Positions 1 to 9,357 of a DNA stretch of 64,000 nt are shown here, one piece after another; the first letter of the stretch is position 1; the number at the start of each line of letters is the position of its first letter. The position numbers were made by a program, and so were the translations under genes. This DNA comes from Halomonas icarae. GTDB lineage: Bacteria > Pseudomonadota > Gammaproteobacteria > Pseudomonadales > Halomonadaceae. Under the pieces are notes generated by a model. That model searched no databases. It worked only from the letters and a program-made list of their open reading frames with translations, and was not told where the DNA came from. The stretch covers positions 1,213,666-1,277,665 of the forward strand of contig NZ_WUTS01000001.1 of assembly GCF_009901955.1 (NCBI RefSeq). The letters are read 5' to 3'.

Positions 1-354
1 CTCAAGGGCCACAACAAGATGCGCGTCTTCCAGGAGGAGATCTTCGGGCCGGTGGTGGCGGTGACCACCTTCAAGGACGAGGAGGAGGCGCTGGCGATCG
101 CCAACGATACCGAGTTCGGCCTTGGCGCCGGCGTCTGGAGTCGCGACATCAATGTGGCCTTCCGCATGGGGCGTGGCATCCAGGCCGGTCGCGTATGGAC
201 CAACTGCTACCACCAGTATCCGGCGCATGCCGCCTTCGGCGGCTACAAGAAGTCCGGTGTCGGTCGCGAGACCCACAAGGTGGCCCTCGAGCACTACCAG
301 CAGACCAAGAACCTGCTGGTCAGCTACGACATCAATCCAATGGGCTTCTTCTAA
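1..354 (+). CDS. aldehyde dehydrogenase, C-terminal fragment
   Basis: This is the 3' end of a gene that begins before the window; the frame is open from base 1 to TAA at 352-354. It would be an NAD(P)-dependent aldehyde dehydrogenase oxidising an aldehyde to the acid. The visible part carries conserved C-terminal family blocks: EEIFGPV, the N-D-T-E-F-G-L stretch, the FGGYKKSG block and the NPMGFF tail seen in ExaC/AldA-like members. The catalytic Cys and Glu lie upstream and are not visible, so the substrate cannot be named. Its codon use is GC-rich, unlike the next three genes, so the compositional boundary falls just after its stop. Confidence 0.9.
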   Translation, partial: LKGHNKMRVFQEEIFGPVVAVTTFKDEEEALAIANDTEFGLGAGVWSRDINVAFRMGRGIQAGRVWTNCYHQYPAHAAFGGYKKSGVGRETHKVALEHYQQTKNLLVSYDINPMGFF

Positions 355-508
355 GCCTTAACTTTTCTATATAAAAGCGATGATAATTGAATAAAAGTTT
401 AGTGGGAAAGCTCAGTTATCATCGCATATTTCAATGTCAGTTATCTTGTGTTTGATCTGGTCTTTCAATTTTTTATGTCTTGATGATAAGTTATGCGGAG
501 GGGCTTAA

Positions 509-1900
509 ATGCGACCATATTGGATAAAGAAAGCTTTAGGTGAAGAAGAGGTTTTAGAGTGTCCTCCGCTAGAGAATGATGTTGAGGCTGATGTGTGTAT
601 TGTTGGTGGAGGGTACACTGGTCTATGGACGGCCATAATGATTAAAGAGCAGTCGCCAGATGTTAATGTGGTGATTGTTGAAGCCGATGTTTGTGGTGCT
701 GGTGCTAGTGGGCGAAATGGTGGCTGTGCACTCACATGGTCTGCAAAATACTTTACTCTTGAAAAGCTGTTTGGAGAAGAAGAAGCTGTACGTCTGGTGA
801 AAGAATCAGAAGAAAGTATTTATTCAATAGGAAGATTTTGTAAGAAATATGAAGTCGATGCTGATTTTTTGCTGGACGGGACTCTTTATACGGCAACCAA
901 TTCATCTCAGATAGGGGCTAATGACAGTGTGATCTCTGCTCTCGAGAATCAGGGAATAAACTCATTTCGCAAGCTTTCGTTTTCTGATGTTAAAAGGATG
1001 TCCGGGTCGGATAAAAATATAGAAGCATGGTACTCACCCGTTGCTGCGACTGTACAGCCAGGAAAGCTTGTCCGAGGGATGCGAAAAGTTGCCATTGAGT
1101 TAGGCGTTAAAATATATGAAAACACGCCCATGCTGAAGCTGGAAGAGGCTATGCCAGCCAAGATTGCAACACCTAATGGAAATGTAACGGCCGATAAAGT
1201 AGTTTTGGGGATTAACGCGTGGATGGCGCGTTTATTTCCCCGCTTCGAGCGCACGATCGCTATTGTCTCTAGTGATATGATTATTACTGAACCCTGCCCA
1301 GAAGTCTTGGAGAAGATTGGGTTAACGAGTGGGGTGAGTGTCCTTGATTCAAGGACATTTGTTCACTATTACCACAGGACACCAGATGGGAGGGTTATGC
1401 TAGGAAAGGGGGGGAATACTTTTTCTTATGGAGGGAAAATCTCCCCAGTGTTCGATAAACCCTCTCCCTATAGGAACTTGCTTCATAAAAGTCTTGTAAG
1501 TTTTTTTCCTGAGTTAAGTGGTGTGGAAATTGAGGCGACTTGGAATGGTGCTTCAGATCGTTCAGTAACTGGATTGCCATTTTTTGGAAAACTGAATAAT
1601 AGCAGTAATGTTTTTTATGGGTTTGGATATTCTGGAAATGGAGTTGGCCCATGCCATATGGGTGGTCAAATTCTTTCATCTTTAGTTTTAGATCTTGATA
1701 ATGATTGGGTGAAATCACCACTTGTTAGAGGGCCTTTAGGTTACTTCCCGCCAGAACCATTCCGTTATTTTGGTTCATTGATGATCAGAAATGCAATTAG
1801 GCGTAAAGAATACGCGGAAGACGTAGAGAAAAAGCCAAAATTCTATGATATACGATTATCAAAGCTTGCTGCGGCAGCTGGTAAGTCGGATAAAAGTTAA
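509..1900 (+). CDS. FAD-dependent oxidoreductase (DAO family, PuuB/OrdL-like)
   Basis: This is a 463-residue flavoenzyme of the D-amino-acid-oxidase fold. An N-terminal Rossmann dinucleotide site (IVGGGYTG, about residues 31-38) is followed by a GASGRNGG flavin-contact motif near residues 72-79, and a second FAD contact (GFGYSGNGVG) lies near residue 375. This pattern fits gamma-glutamylputrescine oxidase and related amine or imino-acid oxidases, so oxidation of a secondary or primary amine with H2O2 release is the likely reaction. The substrate is not determined. The start has a strong GGAGG ribosome site. The gene is AT-rich relative to most of the window, suggesting acquisition. An aldehyde dehydrogenase upstream would suit an amine-to-aldehyde-to-acid route. 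Confidence 0.85.
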   Translation: MRPYWIKKALGEEEVLECPPLENDVEADVCIVGGGYTGLWTAIMIKEQSPDVNVVIVEADVCGAGASGRNGGCALTWSAKYFTLEKLFGEEEAVRLVKESEESIYSIGRFCKKYEVDADFLLDGTLYTATNSSQIGANDSVISALENQGINSFRKLSFSDVKRMSGSDKNIEAWYSPVAATVQPGKLVRGMRKVAIELGVKIYENTPMLKLEEAMPAKIATPNGNVTADKVVLGINAWMARLFPRFERTIAIVSSDMIITEPCPEVLEKIGLTSGVSVLDSRTFVHYYHRTPDGRVMLGKGGNTFSYGGKISPVFDKPSPYRNLLHKSLVSFFPELSGVEIEATWNGASDRSVTGLPFFGKLNNSSNVFYGFGYSGNGVGPCHMGGQILSSLVLDLDNDWVKSPLVRGPLGYFPPEPFRYFGSLMIRNAIRRKEYAEDVEKKPKFYDIRLSKLAAAAGKSDKS

Positions 1901-1920
1901 AAAGCTATTTATTAGAATAG

Positions 1921-1941
1921 GGGGCTTGGAGCCCCTTTTTT
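1921..1941 (+). terminator. Rho-independent terminator after the FAD oxidoreductase
   Basis: A short GC stem (GGGGCT, loop TGG, AGCCCC at 1921-1935) is followed directly by a run of six T residues. It lies 20 bases after the stop of the flavoenzyme gene, so the downstream transporter probably has its own promoter or relies on read-through. Confidence 0.85.
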
Positions 1942-2001
1942 ATATTTGGGAGGTTGGCTTTTTGATTTCTCATGTGAGGTCTCTTTTTCAAGGAGTGTAA
2001 G

Positions 2002-2904
2002 ATGTCTTTAACTGCAATTCTTATTGTTGTTATTTCCGCTGCACTTCATGCTGGGTGGAACGCTGTAGGAAAGTTTTATCAAGCCTCTGGTACTGCTTTT
2101 ATATTCTCTGCAACCATGGCTGCTTCAGTGTTGCTTACACCCTATGTTATATGGTTTGGAGCAAGATTTCCTGTAGGAGAAATTTCCATCCAGTTTTGGT
2201 GGATTTTGGTTGTTAGTGGACTGTGCCAAATGGTGTACTTAACAGGTCTTGTGTTCGCTTATAAAAATGCAGATGTGGGCATTGTCTATCCTTTGGCGCG
2301 AGGCTTTCCAGTTTTACTGGTTGGAGCTGTGATATTTCTTATGGGCTATTCTGTAAGCAGTAACCAGTGGTTAGGGTTTTTTATATTATTTATTGGCTGC
2401 ATTTTTCTTCCTGTGACCAGTTTAAAGGAGTTAAGGTTTAGAGACTATTTACAGCCAGGGATCCTTTGGGCTAGTTTTTCAGCACTTGGCACAGCAGGAT
2501 ATTCAGTTCTCGATAAAGAAGCTTTGAATGTTTTAACCCATGCTATGGGTCTATATGTTTCGAATGAGTATTCTGCTATTTACTATTTGGCATTGCAGTA
2601 TTGGGCCATGTCAGTTCCGATTGCTTTATGGATAATTTACACTCGTCAATACAGACAATTTGAAACAGCCTGGTCAATAAAGTGCGTCGCTTCAATAACT
2701 GGAATCATGATGTCAACTACCTATGGGCTTGTGCTAGTAGCAATGAGCTTTACTGAAAACGTTAGCTTGGTTGTTGCTCTCCGGCAAGTCAGTATTATAT
2801 TTGGAGTTGTAATAGGTGTTTTTTGGCTAGGGGAGAAGTTTTATATTCCTAGGTTTTTTGGTGCTTCATTGATTATAGCTGGGCTAGTAATTGCGCTAAC
2901 TTGA
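2002..2904 (+). CDS. EamA/DMT-family inner-membrane transporter
   Basis: This 300-residue protein is almost entirely hydrophobic, with about ten predicted membrane helices arranged as two EamA-like halves. The C-terminal half contains a typical block ending in FWLGEKF before the last helix, as in drug/metabolite exporters of the RhaT/YdcZ type. An AAGGAG ribosome site lies eight bases before the ATG. It shares the AT-rich composition of the flavoenzyme gene before it and the hydrolase after it. A role as exporter or importer of the amine or its product is only an inference from neighbourhood. Confidence 0.85.
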   Translation: MSLTAILIVVISAALHAGWNAVGKFYQASGTAFIFSATMAASVLLTPYVIWFGARFPVGEISIQFWWILVVSGLCQMVYLTGLVFAYKNADVGIVYPLARGFPVLLVGAVIFLMGYSVSSNQWLGFFILFIGCIFLPVTSLKELRFRDYLQPGILWASFSALGTAGYSVLDKEALNVLTHAMGLYVSNEYSAIYYLALQYWAMSVPIALWIIYTRQYRQFETAWSIKCVASITGIMMSTTYGLVLVAMSFTENVSLVVALRQVSIIFGVVIGVFWLGEKFYIPRFFGASLIIAGLVIALT

Positions 2905-3002
2905 TTTTCTGAGAAGTCGCAAGCCCCCTGGTTTTATTTTGCTATGATGGCTTAAGAGGGCTTGCAAGTTATTGGATTTAAGGCAGAGAGTGTTAGGGCT
3001 AA

Positions 3003-3554
3003 CTATTTCGTACCCAAGTATGATTCCGTTGAAGTCACGGTGCCATAGCCGAACTCAAATGCTGCCATCATTGCCGCTTGCACCTGTGTCGCAGGTACAG
3101 TCACGCCGTTGAAATCTAGGTCCAGCGTTGTGCAAGCATCGTGCAGCACTGTGACTGGATAACCCATATCAACTGCAGCACGAACGCAGGCATCGACACA
3201 CATGTGGCTCATGGCCCCCACAATAACTAGCTCTTCAACACCGTGAGCATCAAGCTGCTGCTTGAGGTCTGTGCCGCGAAATGCGTTGATGTGGTTTTTG
3301 ACGATGATCGTTTCATTATCGGCTGGAAGCAGCTGGGGCTGAAATTCTACGCCCTCAGTGCCAGGTATGAATACTGGTGCCTCACCATTGGAAAACTCAT
3401 GTCGGACGTGAATGATAGGAATGTTCTTTTTTCTAGCATCGACAAGAACCTTGGTTGCGTTGTCCGCTATTGTTTCGATGTTATTCAGGGGAAGCTTACC
3501 AGTTGGAAGGTACTCTTTTTGCAAGTCAATGATGATCAAGCCAAGGTTTTTCAA
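3003..3554 (-). CDS. isochorismatase-like cysteine hydrolase
   Basis: This 183-residue protein belongs to the isochorismatase-like hydrolase family. The expected catalytic triad is visible: Asp in IIDLQKEYL near residue 10, Lys in TIIVKNHINAF near residue 87, and Cys in SHMCVDACV near residue 119. Family members hydrolyse amide or carbamoyl bonds, for example nicotinamide, N-carbamoylsarcosine or ureidoacrylate. The substrate here is unknown. The start is probably TTG at 3554-3552, because a GGAG ribosome site lies eight bases upstream and the nearby ATG is in another frame that stops after 11 codons. It is transcribed toward the DMT gene and next to a GlxA-type regulator that may control it. 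Confidence 0.85.
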   Translation of the reverse strand: MKNLGLIIIDLQKEYLPTGKLPLNNIETIADNATKVLVDARKKNIPIIHVRHEFSNGEAPVFIPGTEGVEFQPQLLPADNETIIVKNHINAFRGTDLKQQLDAHGVEELVIVGAMSHMCVDACVRAAVDMGYPVTVLHDACTTLDLDFNGVTVPATQVQAAMMAAFEFGYGTVTSTESYLGTK

Positions 3555-3692
3555 TTTTCATCTCCATCGATGGGCCGTGAGATATTATGTTTGTCTATAT
3601 GTGGCATGAGGGGAAGTGTCGGAAATGACAATTTTGGTGTCAATAATGCCACCAAGTAAATTAAAGCTTTTTTGGCTCAGCCTTTACTTTTG

Positions 3693-4679
3693 TTACGTAC
3701 CTTGAGATTTTGCGCTAAAACGTTGTCGATATGCACTAGGTGACAAGCCTACAATGCGTGTAAAAATTTTACGGAATGCACCAGTGTCTTTATAACCGAC
3801 CTGCCACGCTATTTGTTCAATAGTTGTGCTTTCGAATTGTAATAATTCCCGGGCTTGGCCTATCCGTAGCTGTTGGCAGTACTCTGTCGTTGTCATGCCT
3901 GTGGCCTTTCGGAAACGGCGCATGAAGGTGCGCTCTTCCAAGCCTGCCCGTGCTGCCAAGGAGGGTAATACCACGCTCTTGGCTTGGGTTGCCTGTAGCC
4001 AGTGTTGCACTTTGAGTATCGCACTATCTCCATGGGTCAAACGAGGCGAAAAGGCGCTATAGTAGCGCTGCTCCCGACCGGGAGGGTCTACAACTAACAT
4101 ACGCGACATCTCGACCATTACAGTTGGACCCAGTAAGCGATCCACCAGCTTTAACCCTAAGTCTGTCCAAGCCATAAGGCCACCAGCAGTAATGACGTCC
4201 CCGTCATCAATAAGTAACTGGTCGGCGTCTACATGTATATTGGTGTGGCGAAGCTGAAGTAAATCGGCATAAGTCCAGTGGGTTGTCATTCTGCGGCCGG
4301 CCATTATACCTGTTGCGGCTAGCGGGAAGGCACCGGCGCATACGGACCCCAGTATGACTCCGTCTGCATGTCGTTGGTGAAGCCACTTCGAAAGAGCCGA
4401 AGCTTTATCCTGTTCGAGAGGTTCGTTTAGGGTGGGGGGCAAAATTAACGCTGATAGCAAGGAGGGTACGCTTGGGGCGCTATTAAAAATGCATACAGGT
4501 GGAGTATCTGCAACACGTTGATGCCAATGTGTGACCCGCAATGGGGGGGCGGCGTTCTGAAGACGTGATGATGCCATGCGACTAGCGACACAAAAGAGGT
4601 CGGTCAGGCCTAACACAGCTGCTTGTTGCGCTCCAGGATATAGCACTAAACCTATTTCGAGCGTCTGCGCTTTATCCAT
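3693..4679 (-). CDS. GlxA-family transcriptional regulator (DJ-1/PfpI domain plus AraC HTH)
   Basis: This 328-residue two-domain regulator has an N-terminal DJ-1/PfpI amidotransferase-like domain (about residues 8-190) and a C-terminal double helix-turn-helix AraC domain (about 215-320). The nucleophile-elbow-like segment LGSVCAGAF around residue 113 is kept, though in GlxA/GbdR/ArgR/CdhR relatives this domain senses rather than catalyses. The AraC part shows the typical GYKDTGAFRKIF segment. Relatives control catabolism of choline, carnitine, arginine or betaine, so an amine ligand is plausible. It is codirectional with, and 138 bases upstream of, the isochorismatase-like gene. The 144-base gap before it holds no other gene I can see. 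Confidence 0.85.
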   Translation of the reverse strand: MDKAQTLEIGLVLYPGAQQAAVLGLTDLFCVASRMASSRLQNAAPPLRVTHWHQRVADTPPVCIFNSAPSVPSLLSALILPPTLNEPLEQDKASALSKWLHQRHADGVILGSVCAGAFPLAATGIMAGRRMTTHWTYADLLQLRHTNIHVDADQLLIDDGDVITAGGLMAWTDLGLKLVDRLLGPTVMVEMSRMLVVDPPGREQRYYSAFSPRLTHGDSAILKVQHWLQATQAKSVVLPSLAARAGLEERTFMRRFRKATGMTTTEYCQQLRIGQARELLQFESTTIEQIAWQVGYKDTGAFRKIFTRIVGLSPSAYRQRFSAKSQGT

Positions 4680-4823
4680 TTAACTCAACGCCCCCTTTCG
4701 AAGAAGATAACGGCATTTTCTTTTTCTGGGTTGTATAAAGCCAAACTCGCAGAAGTGAATTAATAATGACTTAGTCCTCCACATCCTCAAGGCACTTATA
4801 GTAACTTCGAGGATGGAGTAGTG

Positions 4824-5459
4824 TCATGGTTTCTGCTTGTTACTGGTCTCCTCGACCGGGGTAAAGTCGCCCAGCACCATCATGTGCCCCAGCTTGCCGG
4901 CCTTGGTGGAGAGGTAGTGCTCGTTGTGGGGGTTGAGGCCGGTGGTAAGCGGCACCCGCTCCGCGACGTTGATGCCGGCACGGCTCAGGGCGTCTACCTT
5001 GCGCGGGTTGTTGGTCATCAGGCGCAGGGCGGCGATGCCCAGGTGCTCGAGCATCGGTACACAGAGGTCGTAGCGGCGCAGGTCGGCGGCGAAGCCCAGC
5101 CGCTCGTTGGCTTCCACGGTATCGGCCCCCTGATCCTGAAGGTGATAGGCACGGATCTTGTTGAGCAACCCGATGCCTCGCCCCTCCTGGCGCAGGTAGA
5201 ACAGTACCCCGCGCCCCTCCTCGGCGATCCGCTTGAGCGCTTCCTGCAGCTGGTAGCCGCAGTCGCAGCGCATCGAGAAGAGCGCGTCCCCGGTCAGGCA
5301 CTCCGAGTGCACCCGGCCCAGCACCGGCTCGCCATCGGCCACGTCACCCAGTGTCAGGGCGATATGATCCTTGCCGGTGGCCTCGTCTTCGAAACCGTGC
5401 ATGGTGAAGGTCGCCCAGGGGGTGGGCAGCCGGGAGGCGGCGATAAAGCGAATCGTCAC
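4824..5459 (-). CDS. ribA: GTP cyclohydrolase II
   Basis: This enzyme opens GTP to 2,5-diamino-6-ribosylamino-4(3H)-pyrimidinone phosphate, the first step of riboflavin synthesis. The 211-residue length fits stand-alone RibA. The zinc site is visible as [16 protein letters not shown] (Cys-X10-Cys-X-Cys), followed by the GTP-binding block [13 protein letters not shown]. The start is a GTG at 5459-5457 preceded by GAGGT. It is monocistronic and divergent from hemE. Confidence 0.95.
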   Translation of the reverse strand: MTIRFIAASRLPTPWATFTMHGFEDEATGKDHIALTLGDVADGEPVLGRVHSECLTGDALFSMRCDCGYQLQEALKRIAEEGRGVLFYLRQEGRGIGLLNKIRAYHLQDQGADTVEANERLGFAADLRRYDLCVPMLEHLGIAALRLMTNNPRKVDALSRAGINVAERVPLTTGLNPHNEHYLSTKAGKLGHMMVLGDFTPVEETSNKQKP

Positions 5460-5597
5460 GGGTTACCTCGTTATCAGGCCGCGGGCGGCGCCGCTGGAGT
5501 AGGACGCCATTCTATCAGGAAGGCGAGCGAGGCTCACGACCGGAGCGCAGGGATCGGGTACAATGCAGAATACATTTCATCGTGGATGACCTTCTGC

Positions 5598-6674
5598 ATG
5601 GAACTCAAGAACGATCGCTTTCTGCGCGCCCTGGCGCGTCAGCCGGTGGACCGTACTCCGGTCTGGATGATGCGTCAGGCAGGCCGCTACCTACCGGAGT
5701 ACCGCGCCGCCCGCGCCGACGCCGGCAGCTTCATGGATCTGTGTCGCAATCAGGACCTGGCCTGTGAGGTCACCCTGCAGCCGCTGGAGCGCTTCCCGCT
5801 GGATGCCGCGATCCTCTTCTCGGACATTCTCACGATTCCCGATGCCATGGGGCTGGGGCTCTACTTCGAGACGGGCGAGGGGCCCAAGTTCCGCAAGCCG
5901 ATACGCACCGCCGAAGAGGTGGCGGCGCTCAGCGCGCCCGACGCCGAGCGCGATCTCGACTACGTGATGCGGGCGGTCTCCACCATCCGTCGCGAGCTGA
6001 ACGGGCGGGTACCGCTGATCGGCTTCTCCGGCAGTCCCTGGACGCTGGCGACCTATATGGTCGAAGGCAGCTCCAGCAAGGACTTCCGCCACGTCAAGAC
6101 CATGCTCTATGACACGCCCAGCGTGATGCATGATCTGCTCGACACCCTGGCCACGGCCGTGACCGACTACCTCAACGCCCAGATCCGCGCGGGTGCACAG
6201 GCGGTGCAGATCTTCGATACCTGGGGGGGTGTCCTCACCACGCCGGCCTATCTGGAGTTTTCGCTGCGCTACATGGAGCAGATCGTCGCCGGTCTGATCC
6301 GTGAGCATGAGGGGCGTCGCGTGCCGGTGATCCTGTTTACCAAGAACGGCGGCCACTGGCTCGAGGAGATCGTGCAGGCCGGTTCCGATGCGGTGGGTCT
6401 GGACTGGAGCACCGAACTCTCCAGCGCCCGCGCTCGGGTGGGCGACAAGGTGGCCCTGCAGGGCAATCTCGACCCCAACGTGCTGTTCGCTCGCCCGTCG
6501 GCGATTCGTGCCGAAGTCGGCCGTATCCTGGAGAGCTACGGTGAAGGTCCCGGGCATGTCTTCAATCTTGGGCACGGTATCAGCCAGTTCACCAACCCGG
6601 ATAACGTCACCGCCTTCATGGAGGCGTTGCACGACCTGAGCCCGGCCTATCACCGCAATATCTCCCATGGCTGA
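5598..6674 (+). CDS. hemE: uroporphyrinogen decarboxylase
   Basis: HemE decarboxylates the four acetate side chains of uroporphyrinogen III to coproporphyrinogen III in heme synthesis. The N-terminal signature [16 protein letters not shown] and later blocks ([41 protein letters not shown]) match the family throughout. I chose the ATG at 5598, giving 358 residues starting MELKNDRF, because enterobacterial HemE aligns from there. An in-frame ATG at 5586 adds four residues. A TACAAT -10-like hexamer is at 5559-5564. Uroporphyrinogen III is also the branch point for siroheme and heme d1, which links this gene to the nir genes in the window, though they are 50 kb apart. Confidence 0.95.
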   Translation: MELKNDRFLRALARQPVDRTPVWMMRQAGRYLPEYRAARADAGSFMDLCRNQDLACEVTLQPLERFPLDAAILFSDILTIPDAMGLGLYFETGEGPKFRKPIRTAEEVAALSAPDAERDLDYVMRAVSTIRRELNGRVPLIGFSGSPWTLATYMVEGSSSKDFRHVKTMLYDTPSVMHDLLDTLATAVTDYLNAQIRAGAQAVQIFDTWGGVLTTPAYLEFSLRYMEQIVAGLIREHEGRRVPVILFTKNGGHWLEEIVQAGSDAVGLDWSTELSSARARVGDKVALQGNLDPNVLFARPSAIRAEVGRILESYGEGPGHVFNLGHGISQFTNPDNVTAFMEALHDLSPAYHRNISHG

Positions 6675-7059
6675 ATGGGCAGGGTTGGCTGGCCTGAGAC
6701 GACTGCACGACCGGCGCCGCCTATGGGCGGCGCTGGCCGTTGTGGCGGCGCTGATTATCGTCATCGGTAGTCTGACCCCGGGCAACGAGATGCCAAGGCA
6801 GTTACCCTGGGACAAGCTCAATCACTTCATCGGCTATGCCGGTCTGGCGGGGCTGCTCGGCCTTGCCGGCGTGCGTCTGCCGATCACCCTGCTGCTCGTC
6901 GTCGGCTTCGGAGGCATTATCGAGTTCGCCCAGCTTCTGGTGTCGGGGCGTAGCGGTGGCGACTGGGCTGATATTCTCGCCAATGGTCTCGGTGCCGCCA
7001 CGGCCGTGCTGCTGCTGGCCGGCCTGCGCTGGCTGCTGTGCATCGCACGGCCAGATTGA
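6667..7059 (+). CDS. VanZ-like membrane protein
   Basis: This is a 130-residue protein with about four hydrophobic segments. It has the VanZ-family layout, including a loop [16 protein letters not shown] after the first helix and a [14 protein letters not shown] segment in the third quarter. The gene overlaps the end of hemE by eight bases, implying translational coupling. The molecular function of small VanZ-like proteins is not known; relation to vancomycin or teicoplanin resistance should not be assumed. Confidence 0.8.
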   Translation: MAEWAGLAGLRRLHDRRRLWAALAVVAALIIVIGSLTPGNEMPRQLPWDKLNHFIGYAGLAGLLGLAGVRLPITLLLVVGFGGIIEFAQLLVSGRSGGDWADILANGLGAATAVLLLAGLRWLLCIARPD

Positions 7060-7103
7060 TGAGACAGTAAAGAGATGTTGGTCGAATTCGACGGGTCGCA
7101 GGC

Positions 7104-7589
7104 TCAGCGATGCGGTGTTCCGCCTGGGGGCTCGTCATAAGGGGTGTCGGTGGAGTCCTGGGTGGGCTTGCGGCCGCTGCGGGAGCGTAGCGGCTCGGCG
7201 GGCCGGGTTACCCGGGGGCTGCCTACCGCGTCGTCCGTGGCGGTCAGGGGACGCGCCTCGCTGGTCCAGGCGGACTGAGGATCATGCACCGCCGGGCGTC
7301 GCTCCCAGGAGCGGGTGATGACCGGGCCGGCCCGGAGCTGGCCGGCCAGATGGTGGGGCAGCAGCGAGAGCTCGGCCACCAGGCGCAGCAGCATGGCGGC
7401 CAGCAGCCACAGGCCGGCGCCCATTGCCAGGACGGGCCAGTTTTCCTGCCAGGTGGTGGTGGCCAGCCAAGGGGTGCGGGGGGCAAGCCACAGCCCTGCA
7501 CCAATGACGAGACCGCCCTGCAGCAGCAGATGACAGGTGAGCAGGGTGCCGCGGGATAGCGGGCGGCGGGGAAACAGTAGCTGACGCAT
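7104..7589 (-). CDS. hypothetical membrane protein with polar C-terminal tail
   Basis: I do not recognise this 161-residue protein. Two hydrophobic segments (about residues 14-36 and 47-70) form a hairpin, and the last 80 residues are polar and rich in Arg, Pro, Ser and Thr, so probably disordered. The ATG at 7589 has a GGGAGG ribosome site six bases upstream, which favours it over the in-frame GTG at 7607. It is divergent from the gene at 7790, and the 200-base interval holds a likely FNR-type site. Its reality rests on the ribosome site and coherent hydrophobic pattern only. Confidence 0.55.
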   Translation of the reverse strand: MRQLLFPRRPLSRGTLLTCHLLLQGGLVIGAGLWLAPRTPWLATTTWQENWPVLAMGAGLWLLAAMLLRLVAELSLLPHHLAGQLRAGPVITRSWERRPAVHDPQSAWTSEARPLTATDDAVGSPRVTRPAEPLRSRSGRKPTQDSTDTPYDEPPGGTPHR

Positions 7590-7702
7590 CGAGGCCTCCC
7601 GGGCCACATCGTGGCGATAGGTGCCGGCATCCTGCCGGTCAGTGGAAATGCTACCCCAGAACAGACGCCGCTGCAGTTGTCGCCATTTACCGTCGGTGCG
7701 GG

Positions 7703-7716
7703 TTGACCCGCATCAA
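7703..7716 (+). promoter_or_regulatory. FNR/ANR-type box
   Basis: The site TTGACCCGCATCAA matches the TTGA-N6-TCAA consensus of FNR/ANR/DNR regulators exactly. Its centre is about 40 bases before a predicted start near 7749, inferred from a CATAGC -10-like hexamer at 7737-7742. That is the usual class II activation position, pointing to anaerobic induction of the gene at 7790. Confidence 0.6.
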
Positions 7717-7789
7717 GGCGCTTGCCATTGTTGATCCATAGCGGTCGGCGTGGCGCCGGCCGTCGTTCCACCGGTATCAAGGAGTGACT

Positions 7790-8218
7790 ATGACAACTTA
7801 TATCGTGGTGGCGGATGCGGCGCGGGCACGAATCTTCACCCGTGACGCGCTCAAGCTGGTCGAGCAGGAGAGCCTGGTGCATGCGGCGAACCGGCTGCAT
7901 GAAGGAGACCTGGTCACGGATCGCGGTGCCGACGTGCATGAGTCGACGTCGACCAGTTCGCGCTCTTCCGGTGGTGAGAGCGCGGCGCGCACCCATGAAG
8001 AGCAGGTGTTCGCCAAGCAGGTCGCCGAACGTCTCTACCGAGCTCGCGTCGACAATAGCCTGGAGAAGTTGATTCTGGTGGCTCCGGGCCGCTTCCTCGG
8101 GCAACTACGTGACAAGCTCGACGCTCCCACCACGAAGTTGGTGATTCACTCCCTGACCAAGGATCTCACCAAGGCGAACCTGGAGGATATTCAGGAAGCG
8201 GTCAGCGACCTGCGTTGA
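7790..8218 (+). CDS. host-attachment-like protein (baeRF/eRF1-like fold family)
   Basis: This 142-residue protein begins TYIVVADAARARIF and contains the pattern of the proteobacterial family annotated as 'protein required for attachment to host cells', which is related to the archaeal/bacterial eRF1-domain (baeRF) superfamily. The middle carries a conserved S-R-S-S-G-G loop and the HEEQVFAKQVAERL helix; the C-terminus ends in a K-D-L-T-K motif. The ATG at 7790 has an AAGGAG site six bases upstream. The real biochemical function is unsettled; ribosome association is only suggested by fold relatives. The upstream FNR-type box suggests a role in low oxygen or stationary physiology. Confidence 0.75.
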   Translation: MTTYIVVADAARARIFTRDALKLVEQESLVHAANRLHEGDLVTDRGADVHESTSTSSRSSGGESAARTHEEQVFAKQVAERLYRARVDNSLEKLILVAPGRFLGQLRDKLDAPTTKLVIHSLTKDLTKANLEDIQEAVSDLR

Positions 8219-8287
8219 CTCTCGAGTGACCCAGGTGTATTCATCGGGCCCGGCACTGCCGGGCCCGATGTTGTTGAAATGCAGCGT

Positions 8288-9214
8288 TCAGGGCACCTTC
8301 GGCAGGTCAATCTGGTCGCTGCGGGTGGCGCCCTCGGTCATCTGTCGGCATAGCTTGAGAAACTCACGCATGCCGGAGGCGAGATACTTGTGGCGGTGCC
8401 AGATAAAGGTGAACTGACGGCTAAGGTCCAGCTCGGGCGTGGCGATGGGCACCAGGCTGCCGCGCCGGAAGGCATCACGCAGTGCGAGCCGGGAGACACA
8501 GCCGATGCCCAGGCCTGACTCCACCGCGCGCTTGATCCCCTCGGTGTGCTCAAGTTCCAGCAGCACATTGAAGCGACTGCGCCGATGACGGGCCGCCTGC
8601 TCCAGGGTCAGACGCGTCCCCGACCCCTCTTCGCGCATGATCCAGGCCTCGTGCAGTAGTCGCCCCAGCTCCACCTCTCCGGCCATTGCGAGAGGGTGAC
8701 GGGGCGAACAGAACACCACCAGTTCATCCTCCACCCAGGGCTGGGAGATCACGTCCTCCTCTTCGCACTGGCCCTCGATTAGGCCCAGGTCCAACCGATG
8801 GTGGCGCACGCTATCGACGATGGTGCGGGTGTTGCGCACCGCCAGGCGGACCCGACTACCGGGATGGCGTTGCATGAAATCACTGATCAGCAGGGTGGCC
8901 AGGTAGTTGCCGATGGTCAGGGTGGCACCAACATCGAGCACACCAATGCCCTGCTGACCATGGAGCAGCTCCTCGACCTCCTCGGCGCGATCCAGCAGCG
9001 CTACCGCCTTGGGCAGCAGCTGAAAGCCCAGGGCGTTGAGGCGCAGGCGCTTACCGTGGCGATCCAGCAACTGGCAGTCGAATTGCTTTTCCAGCTCGGC
9101 GAGGGCGCTGCTGGCAGCAGACTGGGAGAGCGCCAGGGCACGAGCCGCTCGGGACACGCTCTCGTGCTGGGCCACCGCGACGAAGACCTCCAGCTGGCGC
9201 AGAGTAAAACGCAT
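8288..9214 (-). CDS. finR: LysR-family regulator, FinR-like
   Basis: This 308-residue LysR-type regulator has an N-terminal winged HTH (residues 1-60, with LSQSAASSALAELE as recognition region) and a two-lobed periplasmic-binding-like effector domain. It is divergent from fpr (ferredoxin-NADP reductase). The same arrangement in pseudomonads pairs FinR with fprA under oxidative stress, and I infer the name from that synteny. The ATG at 9214 has GGAG upstream; a TTG at 9220 is the alternative. The 143-base shared interval is AT-rich and includes an inverted TTATC/GATAA pair that could be its operator. Confidence 0.75.
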   Translation of the reverse strand: MRFTLRQLEVFVAVAQHESVSRAARALALSQSAASSALAELEKQFDCQLLDRHGKRLRLNALGFQLLPKAVALLDRAEEVEELLHGQQGIGVLDVGATLTIGNYLATLLISDFMQRHPGSRVRLAVRNTRTIVDSVRHHRLDLGLIEGQCEEEDVISQPWVEDELVVFCSPRHPLAMAGEVELGRLLHEAWIMREEGSGTRLTLEQAARHRRSRFNVLLELEHTEGIKRAVESGLGIGCVSRLALRDAFRRGSLVPIATPELDLSRQFTFIWHRHKYLASGMREFLKLCRQMTEGATRSDQIDLPKVP

Positions 9215-9357
9215 GGGCAAGCTCCGATGGTCTATATCAATATTGCAAATAAAGGTTATCCATACAATCCATTTAACAGATAACGCCTCCTGCCTTAGAA
9301 TTCAAACCAAATCTTTATCAATCTTTTATTCTTTTTTGGAATACTAAAGGAGGCGGT

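Noticed and set aside
4821..5597. N-terminal extension of hemE back to 4821
   Set aside because: The extension is the antisense of ribA and has no counterpart in HemE, whose family starts at [12 protein letters not shown] residues.
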